From: Boesenbergia rotunda | Taxonomy: Eukaryota; Streptophyta; Magnoliopsida; Zingiberales; Zingiberaceae | Direction: 5' to 3' | DNA: 64,000 nt | NCBI GenBank assembly: GCA_024364735.1 | Contig: JAGFNQ010000961.1 | Coordinates: 92,098-156,097 of the forward strand | In this document: positions 56,021 through 64,000 of the stretch, piece after piece | How the letters are laid out: every line of letters starts with the position of its first letter | Position numbering within the stretch: the stretch's first letter is position 1 | Program-made: the position numbers and the translations under genes | Notes under the pieces: model-generated | Database searches by the model: none | Seen by the model: only the letters and a program-made list of their open reading frames with translations | Told to the model about the DNA's origin: nothing

Positions 56021-57685
56021 TTCTTCTTTAATAAACCCATTTAAAAAGGCTGAATTGACATCCATCTGATATAGCTTAAACCCTCTATGGGTTGCAAAGG
56101 CTAACAACATCCTAATTGACTCAAGTCTGGCTACTGGGCATAGGTTTCATCATAGTCTAACCCTTCGACCTGACTAAACTCTTTAGCTACTAAGCGGGCT
56201 TTATTTCTAACAATTTCCCCTTGATCATTTAGTTTGTTTCTAAACACCCATTTAGTATCTATAATAGATTTGTCCTCAGGCTTAGGTACTAGTTCCCAGA
56301 CTTGGTTTCTTTCAAATTGGGCTAACTCCTCTTGCATAGCTATGATCCAATCAGGGTCAGGTAGGGCTTCCTCTATAGTCTTAGGGTCAATTTATGAAAT
56401 TAATGCAATCTAACTAAGATTTCTATAGGAAGACCTAGTTCTGACTCCTAAGGTTGGATCACCCATAATTTGATTAGAAGGGTGATTGAGTCTGGGTTTC
56501 TTGGTTCTTCTAGAACTAGGTTCAGCCTCAGGTTCGGCTGGACGGTTGGGTTCAGTGTTTGGTTCAACTACTTGGGTCGGTTCAGGATATGGACTTTACA
56601 CCCAAAGACCCTTAGGTAGTGCAGGTTAGGCATTCAATGATAATATAGTTCATAAGGGGTTTTATTATGCCTTTTGTTAATTATGACCCTATTTTGGATG
56701 TAGCATGTCGTACTTACTGCTTCTGCCCAAAATTAGTTAACTAAGTTATATTCATTCAACATGGTCCTAGCGGCTTCCTGAAGGGTTCTATTTTTTCTTT
56801 CCACTATTCCATTTTGTTGGGGGTTCTAGGACAGGAAAACTCATGAATATACCCATTGATTTTGCAGAATTTCTCAAACCTTTGATTTTCAAACTCTCCC
56901 CCGTGATCACTCCTAAGTCTCTTAATCTTAGTATCATTTTGGTTTTCAACTATTTTGCATAAGTCGATAAATAGATTCAAGGTTTCATCCTTACTTTTCA
57001 GGAACCTAACCCAAGAAAATCTAAAGTAATCATTGATAATTACTAAGCAGTACCAATTCCTGCTTAGTGACTTGGCTCCATGTGAATCAAATAGGTCAAG
57101 GTGCAGGAGCTCAAGTGTGGTTTGGGTTAAGTCTGATTGAATTGGTTTATGAGTAGACTTAGTTTGTTTACCTTGTTTACATGAATTACAGATTGTGTTT
57201 TCAAAATTCTTGATTTTTGGTACACCTTTAATTAAACCAAGTTGAGTAATTTTAGAAATTAGTTTAACATGAGTGTTACCTAATCTCCAATGCCAAAGGT
57301 TAGATTCTTCTAATTGAGTCAGAAAGCATTTCGGTATTAAGGGTAGATTAATAGTGTAAACGTTGTTTTTCCTAGTACCCTTAAGCATTAGTTCTGAGTC
57401 TTCGAGGTTCCTAATCAGGCAGTCAGAGTTAGTGAAAGTAACTATGTAACCAGTATCACAGAGCTGACTAATACTAAGCAGATTGAACTTAAAATTTTCA
57501 ACCAAGAGTACTTTCTTAATAACAAAATCAGATTTAAGTTCAATGTTACCTAATCCAATTTCTTTGAGTGTAACATTGTTGTCAAATGCTACTGAGCCTA
57601 GGTTCTTGAACTTGAGTTTGGTGAATTTCAATTTGTCTCCAGTCATGTGTCTGGAGCATCCACTATCCAACATCCATTGGTTCAA
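56021..57685 (-). pseudogene. S5 pol, 5' part (protease, integrase, start of RT)
   Basis: 57685-56804 is an open frame starting with the protease motif WMLDSGCSRHMTGD, then GAG-pre-integrase (LWHWRLGN), integrase zinc finger (CNSCKQGK) and core (HLDLFDSHGAKS, SDHGGEFEN). It ends at a one-base contraction in a C run, as in S3. The integrase C-terminus follows to about 56590, then a deletion of about 300 bp relative to S1 (endpoints share GTTCAG) and the RT start (56337-56131, NQVWELVPKPED, WVFRNKLND). It has no ATG at its start. Confidence 0.88.
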
Positions 57686-58390
57686 ATCTTTATATTCCTA
57701 CACATAAAGTATTTGTTGATTTGGATCCATTAGAGTTAGGAATAGTTTGAATTAAATTTCACAGCCTAGTCTGTCTCACCCCATCTAGTGTTATCAAACA
57801 TGTTAACCTTATGAGTTTTGTGAGACAGGTTTTCAAAAATAAAATTTTAATTTTGAAAAATGCTTAATTTTGAAATAGTTAAATTAATTTTGAAACTTAT
57901 TTAAACATGTTGAATCTAAGATTAATTGAAATTTATATTAGATTAAAATTTAACAAATAGTAAATTGAATTTGACTTTCAATAATTGGCTTCCAGGTCTT
58001 GGCGAGGCACACGGCCTTCTTTGGCCATAGCCTTATTGGAGCAACAACCCTTTCCTTGACAAAGTCTTTTACTAAAAATTCATCTTCAAGTTACTTCTTG
58101 AAAAATTTTAGTCTAACTAGTTTGAGTCTTGGATCGGTAGCTTCGGCTAGTTCCACCAGACTAAACAGGCCAAGTAGGATATACTTGACCTTATTAGAAG
58201 GGCTTCCCTAACGTACTATCATCTCACCTCCACCCAATACTATGCTGCTCAAATTTCAACTCAATCAATTGTCCTTACTCTAACCAATCCTTAAGTCTAA
58301 GTATAATAAAATTGCAAGAAGGAAAATAAACAAGCAAGCAAGCAAGTAAATTAAAACAATTATCTAGTTATAAATATGGTCATGATATTG
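57686..58390 (-). other. S5 gag-pol spacer
   Basis: Homologous to the spacers of S1 and S3, with the conserved CTTGGCGAGGCAC...CTTGACAAAG segment (about 57998-58065). A TAG precedes the pol frame by 15 nt at the same place as in S3. Confidence 0.65.
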
Positions 58391-59065
58391 GCTCCCCCTG
58401 GCCTGAAGCCTCGATAAGGGTTAGGCAAGATGTGAATCTTGTCCTTGGGGATCTAATATTGGTTTGGTCCAGCTTGTTTATTTAAACATAGGTTGGGGAC
58501 CCATGCTTAGACTCGGATTCTAGGTTGGTTCAATACAGAATAATATGAACGTTGTCTCGACTTGGTTCGATAACCGAGTCCGGATCGATTGAGTACGGAC
58601 TTCCGCTTTCCAAGGATCATGTCAAGACCCTTGGAACCTGAAGTAAACCATTCCAAGGCAACTATGAACTCCTTGACTTGAGTTTTCAAGGAGGAATTCT
58701 TTTCCTCAAGTTTTTGGAATTGAGTTGAGTTTCCTTCCTAAATTTGCTCGGTCAAGGACCTCGAGTTGAATTCTTCTTTCAAGAGTTTTACTTCATGTCA
58801 GAGGGACTCAACCTGGATTTTGGCTTTCGCCAAGTTACGAGACAAGTAAGAAATTAATTTCGACAATTCATATTCTGAGTAACCTCTTACAGTGATTTGC
58901 CCGTTCTCCGAGATTGTGAGTCTTCCGTCGTCTGGTTCCGATTCTGATCCGGAGTCGACGTCTTCCGAGGAGGTTAGGGCGAGTAGATTTATGTGCGCGA
59001 CTTCTTCTTCGGAAGATGATGTTGGGGCAATCGGCCCTGAGATGATCTGGAGGATCATGAGGTTT
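58391..59065 (-). pseudogene. S5 gag, C-terminal part
   Basis: Encodes the acidic stretch and coiled-coil tail of Sirevirus Gag: SGSESEPDDGRLTISENGQ and YSEYELSKLISYLSRNLAK (59058-58798), then damaged coiled coil and QVKEFIVALEWF (58689-58507). Interrupted by stops and cut at about 59065 by the C2 LTR, so the capsid domain and zinc knuckle are missing. Confidence 0.85.
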
Positions 59066-59979
59066 TGATGTGTGCGGTCAATATGGTTAAGTTAGGATTT
59101 ATTGTGGACTAATATTTGTACATGAGTGTGCAGGTGTACAGGTACACATGGACTTGGTTGATGCCTTTAAGTGAAGGATGGCATGGAGGCAAGCTGGAGG
59201 CTTGCATGCGCATCCGAGAGACCGTGGATAGCAAGGACGATGAGCTGAGGGATGCGAACTTCGAGGCATACATAAAGGGTAGCATGGAGGCAAGCTGGAG
59301 GCTTGCGTGCACATCCGAGGGACGAGGGTGAAGATGAAGAGGGCATGAAGGCAATAGTCGAGGCTGCTGGTGAAGAGTCAACCGGATTGTGAGGGTCAGA
59401 GTATGAGTATTTGTACTCAAAGGCTAAGCCGGGAGGGTTTGAGTGCGGAGTGAAATGTACTCGGGAGAGAAACCCAAGGCTTAGATTCGGACCAGTCGAC
59501 TGCCCCATAACTGGTGTCGGCTGGAATAGGCTTCCAGATTCGAACGTTGTACGGCAACGATCGAATCTGAGTGGGACCAGTCGACTGCCCCAGGGGCAGT
59601 CTACTGGTAGCGCTGTTTCAGATTCGAGCCTTATTTAAAGGGGCTCGTTTCATGCTTTCGTTTCTTGACGAAACTCGCTTGGGCAAAGTGAGTTAGTAGT
59701 CTTTTGTGCCCAGATAGTGTCCAAGGTGTTGTGGCGAGGTTTCTCCACCCATAAGGAGCGACGAGGGCTAGCCAGAGATTATCCGGGGATTGATCCGCCG
59801 ACGGATTCTTGGATTAGTTACCCGTCGGGGTGGATACCAAGTAAATTCGGTTTGTTAGCGTTGTTCTTCATTGTTAGTTTTGTTTTATTGTATATTCTGC
59901 TGTGCAACTAACCGTGTAGGAAGAAAGGGGGTTCGAAAATTACTATTCACCCCCTCTAGCAAACGCAAGCGATCGTACA
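59066..59979 (+). repeat. C2 5' LTR (about 914 bp)
   Basis: The right border is GATCGTACA before the primer-binding site; the left border (TGATGTGTGCGG) is inferred from where S5 gag stops and is uncertain by a few bases. It holds two units with GCAAGC...GCTTGC hairpins about 105 bp apart (from about 59183 and 59288), a stem GATTCGAACGTTG...CAACGATCGAATC (about 59536), two perfect CAGTCGACTG palindromes (59493-59502, 59578-59587) and a TATA-like TTATTTAAAG at about 59631. Confidence 0.75.
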
Positions 59980-59981
59980 AT

Positions 59982-59993
59982 TGGTATCAGAGC
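59982..59993 (+). promoter_or_regulatory. Primer-binding site of C2
   Basis: TGGTATCAGAGC, two bases after the LTR end. Confidence 0.9.
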
Positions 59994-60051
59994 GAGGACC
60001 GCTCTTGATCGGACTAACCGCCGAGGGAGCACACACTAGAGGGAAAAGAAA

Positions 60052-60555
60052 ATGGAAGATAAGCTAGGGGACGATATCAACTCACCACCACCATACGAGC
60101 ATGAGGATTTTGATTATTGGAGAGCTAGAATGAAGATGTGGCTCGGCATGGATTGGGAGTGCGTAATGGTGCTAGAAGAGCCATTCGAGACCCCTAAGGA
60201 CAATCATGGAAAGAAGCTCCGACTTAGGTATTGGACCAAGGAGCAACAAGAACAAGCAAGGGCCAATAAGAAGATAATCAATATTTTGTTTAATATTTTG
60301 CCCACTAATATTTTGAGTGATGTAGGGAATTATAAGAATGCATATGAGTTGTGGAATAAATTGGAAGAAGTTCACAAGAACCCTACACTAACTCAAGGAG
60401 TAGAGGAGTCCGAAGAAATAAGCTCAAGTGTCCAAGAAGACCAAAGAGAAAAAGAATTATCAACTTCAAGTGAAGTAAAGGAATTGAGTGAAAAAGCATT
60501 CACCTCATCCGAAGAAGAAGAAGAAGTATCAACATCAAGGGTTGAGAGGGAGGAG
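60052..60555 (+). pseudogene. C2 gag, truncated by G3
   Basis: Open frame from ATG 60052 (MEDKLGDDINSPPPYEHEDF): the FDYWRARMKMWLG and AYELWNKLEEVHKNP segments are typical of Copia Gag (UBN2-type) capsid domains. An acidic Ser/Glu-rich stretch follows. The frame enters the G3 LTR at 60556, so the zinc knuckle is not seen. No stop occurs before the break, so the gene may have been intact until G3 inserted. Confidence 0.82.
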
Positions 60556-63224
60556 TGTAACGCCCGCCCTTATATCTACTCTCGGGGCGGGGTTACGTAA
60601 CAGTCATTCATTCATATAGTAAAATTTTAACATACAATGAAAGCAAGAGTGCAAGGACTAAGTGCTGAGCATGCATGTCTAAAATTATCAAGTGATATTT
60701 ACCAGTGCTAAGCATACTAGTCAATACATGTCAATCAAATATCATGCTTGAATCATTAGAACATTATTTGAAATATTTTAATCAAGAGATATTCTATAAC
60801 ATGATAGGTTCACATATTATTTCAACTCATACCAAAATCAACAAAATCAAGTATATGAGAATTCCAAGTGTAATCACTATCATGCAATATCAAACCTAAT
60901 CACTAGCATTCATTGTTGAAGAAAACATCATCATAATCATAGTAATGTAGATATAAAAATCTTTCTTTCCCGAGCCACCACCCCACACATCTTCAGCCTC
61001 CTGCCTCTTCCTTTAGTTTAAGGGTTCCTTACCCTTATCTGCAGCATAAGACAACACATAAACTAGTAAGCACAAATGCTTAGTAAGGATCCTGTCCTAC
61101 TCGCAAAATTCATACGAAAGAATACATCATGTACACATAATAAATCATAAGCATGAGTTCATCAAAGCATACTAAACATCAAAGTTTCAAAGCATGCAGT
61201 ATAAAGTATCTTAAGCATACTCTTCACATATAATAAATGTTTTCAATGAATATTTTCAAAATAATTCCATAAAGGTATTACTTAAAAATACATCCATATC
61301 ATATAGGGCCCAGTTGTGTACCACATATCGCGCGTTACCTATTGCTCGTTCCCTAATGAATTGGGGTAGCGAGCCACCAATCAATTAGAGCAGGACCCTT
61401 CTGTCCTACCGGAGCCATGACCTTACGTTAACATGCACCCCGGATTTGTTTAACGACCCCCTTCCGAGTCAGGTACACAACTTCTAAAGTAAAATACTTA
61501 TCATGCTTTTACATATATGCTAAGGAGTACTCCAATCCACTCTTAAGGGACACACCACTCTTCAAGGGTGCTCATGATCCCGTAGGGACACACCACACAA
61601 CTTAAGGGGTGCTCTTGATCCCATACTTAGTGGAGTATCCTTTCAAGCATTTTATCATACACATCACATGCAGTTCATAAAGGGTGCCCCATGGGCTATA
61701 TAAACATGCTCATACATACATCACATTTCAAACACTTACACATACTTATATATGACAAAATTAGTCACATCAATCATACTCATATCATAACCTGCTTCAT
61801 GGTTTAATTTAACCCTTCCTAACCCTAAACCTAGGGTTTGGCCGAAAATCAAGGGTAGAGGTAGCTTAGGTTTTTGACATCAAACATCCCATACAAACAT
61901 CATATATATGTACATCATATATCATACTAAGCATAGCATACATCATGGGGTAATCAACTTTCACAAACCTAATATATCACGCCTTGGCCGAAAATCATGC
62001 TAGGGGAAAACTTAGTTTTCAAATCAAACCTTCCATTTAAACATCACATGCATATACGTATCATTATCCCCAAACATAAGCATATCCTATAGGTATTTTA
62101 ACCTTCGCAAACCCTAACTCTAGGGTGTTGGCCGAATGTGTAGGGTAGGGGAAATTAGGGTTTTTGAATCATCCTTCATACAAGCATTTACACAAACATC
62201 TCACATACATATCATGCCACTTATTAAACATAGATTACATCAAAGGATAATTATGCAACCCTAAACCCTAATCCCTCTAGGGTTGGCCGAAACTTGTAGG
62301 GTAGGGAAAAAGTTGGGTTTTTGTAATCAAACATTTATACAAACACCTTGTCTACACCATCATATAATACACTAATCATAAAATACATCCTAGAGAAATT
62401 CAACTCTTAAACCCCTAAATTCCTTGCCTTGGCCGAAACTTACACAAGGGTAAAACCCTAGTTTTTGTTCATAACATCATGAAGAAAATCAACATACATA
62501 TATACCCTAAGTCTCAAGGGGTCTTCTCTTGTATCAAGGAGTAACCAAGGCCTCCCCTTAAGGGGTGGCCGAAACTTACAAAGGGGAAAACCCCCATTTT
62601 CGAAAACCACAAAAGCAAAAGAATCACACACAACTATTACACTGCAGGCGAGGGGATACTTACATCCTTTCGCTTGACTTTCACTTTCTCTAAACCTTTA
62701 GAGTACCCTTGGTTGAAGGAGGGTGAGTGTTCTCCTTACTAGCGCTTCTCTAGAACCTTTGGCCCTAGTAGAGGGCAAGATCTTTGGATGGTCTCCTTCC
62801 TTCCAATTCCCTAGGGTTAGAACCCTAGGGTGTAATTTTTTCGAAAATTGAAAGGGAGAAGAAGATGAGTTTCGGTGGGGAGAGTGAGGAAGAAGAAGAG
62901 AAGAAGTTATTCCAACCTCTCCCTCTCTTATTTATACTTTTCTCATGAAGGGACATGTCTCTTCACTTCCCTAGGTTTAACAAGAATGTTTCTTATTCTC
63001 TCAACAAGAAACATGGCTTGGTGCATTGGTTATGACATGATTAGTGCAACTAGGAGGTTTAAGGTTCAATCCTTGCTTCCTCCTTTCTACATCTTCTTTT
63101 TATCACATTTTTGTACTAATCCACATCCAAGCCCATTAAGCCAAGCCCATCATGAAATTTAATAATAATAATAATGTTTCATGAATTCATAATATTTCAT
63201 ATGGGAAAATTTTGGGGTGTTACA
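60556..63224 (-). repeat. G3 3' LTR (2669 bp)
   Basis: TGTAACGCCCGC to TTGGGGTGTTACA. Contains repeated TTGGCCGAAA...CTAGGG segments (61840-62590), reminiscent of the GGCCGAAAC units of G2 but less regular, and a tRNA-like module at 63019-63072. Confidence 0.88.
63019..63072 (+). other. tRNA-like module in G3 LTR
   Basis: TGGTGCATTGG (A-box-like, one mismatch) at 63019 and GGTTCAATCC at 63063, 44 nt apart, with AGGAGGTTT between. It lies antisense, about 150-200 bp from the LTR 5' edge, as in G1 and G2. Confidence 0.65.
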
Positions 63225-64000
63225 ATCCTCCATACCTTATAAAATGTTCGTCCCGAACTTTAAAATAATTCCGGATACTTTAATCGTATTGCCTCCTCTC
63301 GTTCCCATGTGGCTTCTTCGAATTGTTCGTTCCGCCACAGAACCTTTACTAAGGGTACTTCCTTGTTCCTTAGCTTTTTAACTTCCCGATCTAGGATCTG
63401 AATAGGTCGGCGTTCGGAACTTAGGTTCTCTTGGTCTTGTACTGGTTGGGGCTCTATCACCTGATTCACATCAGAGATACATTTCCTGAGCATTGATACA
63501 TGGAAGACATTGTGGATAGCCGACATTTCTGGCGGTAACTCCAGTTCGTAGGCCACTTTGCCTACCCGTCTCAGAATTTGATACGGTCCCACATATCTTG
63601 GACTCAACTTCCCTTTCTTCCCGAATCTCATCACCCCTTTCATAGGGGCCACTTTCAGGAATACTGAATCCCCAACCTCAAACTCTAGTGGTCTGCGTCG
63701 CTTGTCAGCGTAGCTTTTCTGCCGGCTCTGAGCAGTCTCTATCCTCTGGCGGATATTCTTTATAGCCTGAGTGGTTTCATCTATAATATCAGTCCGAAGT
63801 CCCATCTCCTTCTTTTCACCACTCTCAAGCCAGCATATAGGAGATCTGCATTTCCTTCCGTATAGTGCTTCGTACGGTGCCATCCCAATAGTAGCCTGAT
63901 AACTGTTGTTATAAGCAAACTCTGCCAGGCTCAGGTATCGACACCAGCTTCCCTTGAAATCCAAGGCACAAGCTCGCAACATGTCCTCTAGTATCTGATT
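63225..64000 (-). CDS. G3 pol 3' end: integrase C-terminus and chromodomain (partial)
   Basis: An open minus-strand frame that ends at 63260 and is seen back to 63982, continuing past the window. It encodes the last part of the integrase core (LAEFAYNNSYQATIGMAPYE, ALYGRKCRSPICW), the C-terminal GPY/F-like region (RFGKKGKLSPRYVGPYQIL, HNVFHVSMLRKC) and a chromodomain (VKVLWRNEQFEEATWERE), ending KYPELF. The chromodomain would guide integration to marked chromatin. No stop is visible here, so this copy may be less decayed than the others. CTCC-rich polypurine tract at 63225. Confidence 0.9.

Larger units (their letters stand above)
40786..59065 (-). mobile_element. S5: Sirevirus, LTR type 1, split by G2 and L4
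   Basis: Minus-strand element close in sequence to S1 and S3. It keeps the 3' LTR (40786-44303, with L4 inside), polypurine tracts, 3' spacer, pol (45859-47015 and 56021-57685), gag-pol spacer and the C-terminal half of gag. Its 5' end is cut at about 59065 by C2. Removing L4 and G2 leaves a normal Sirevirus order. Confidence 0.88.
59066..60555 (+). mobile_element. C2: Copia element, 5' LTR and gag start only
   Basis: Plus-strand element inserted in S5 gag and interrupted at 60556 by G3; the rest is beyond the window. It has a 5' LTR (59066-59979), primer-binding site and gag start. The palindromic LTR and Gag style suggest a Sirevirus relative, but pol is not visible. Confidence 0.75.
60556..64000 (-). 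mobile_element. G3: chromovirus, 3' LTR and pol end
   Basis: Minus-strand Ty3/Gypsy element: 3' LTR 60556-63224, polypurine tract and the end of pol up to the window edge. The TGTAACGCCCGCC terminus and chromodomain align it with G2, but the LTR is 2669 bp and clearly a different family. Confidence 0.9.

Overview
The window is plant nuclear DNA made almost wholly of LTR retrotransposons inserted into one another. Every primer-binding site found is the plant-type TGGTATCAGAGC (initiator tRNA-Met). Three lineages are present: Sireviruses (Ty1/Copia with coiled-coil Gag and repeated polypurine tracts), Tekay/Del-like chromoviruses (Ty3/Gypsy with an integrase chromodomain) and at least one other Copia lineage. 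This density suggests a large angiosperm genome; I suspect a monocot but cannot name the genus. I see no intact cellular gene. The only non-LTR material is a broken, intron-bearing Ulp1-like cysteine protease locus.

Layout (names are mine). G1, a minus-strand chromovirus, covers 1-2542 (leader and 5' LTR; the rest is outside). 2543-3051 is unassigned. S1, a minus-strand Sirevirus of LTR type 1, covers 3052-12990; a solo LTR (L1, 10338-12572) sits in its 5' LTR. S2, a stub of a type-2 Sirevirus LTR, starts at 12991 and ends near the single N at 13133. C1, a plus-strand Copia element lacking its 5' LTR, runs to 29079 and is split at 17649-26939 by S3, a complete plus-strand type-1 Sirevirus with two 1270-bp LTRs. 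The Ulp1-like locus lies at 29080-29342, 36339-37558 and 39603-39978. It is split by S4 (complete minus-strand type-2 Sirevirus, 29343-36338) and L2 (solo LTR of the C1 family, 37559-39602). L3 (39979-40785) is a partial C1-family LTR on the minus strand. S5, a minus-strand type-1 Sirevirus, covers 40786-59065; its 3' LTR holds L4 (solo LTR, same family as L1) and its pol holds G2, a gutted chromovirus with two 3.4-kb LTRs (47016-56015). C2 (plus-strand Copia, 59066-60555) truncates the 5' end of S5 and is itself cut by G3 (minus-strand chromovirus, 60556 to the window end).

Target-site duplications (TSDs) fix much of the order: G2 (TAAAC), S4 (AATAG), L1 (AGTGG), L2 (ACATT), L4 (CCTAT) and S3 (GATCT/GTTCT, one mismatch). 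By eye the LTR pairs of G2 and S4 differ by roughly 1-2% and those of S3 and S1 by about 3-5%; these figures are not computed. All coding regions are broken, mostly by CAA/CAG-to-stop changes typical of methylated-cytosine decay.

The strongest unexplained signals are structural: tRNA-like modules with canonical A-box/B-box spacing in all three chromovirus LTR families, an eleven-member array of covarying hairpins in the type-2 Sirevirus LTR, a GC-rich array that expanded in one LTR of S4, and a non-coding block downstream of pol that is conserved between Sirevirus types whose LTRs differ.
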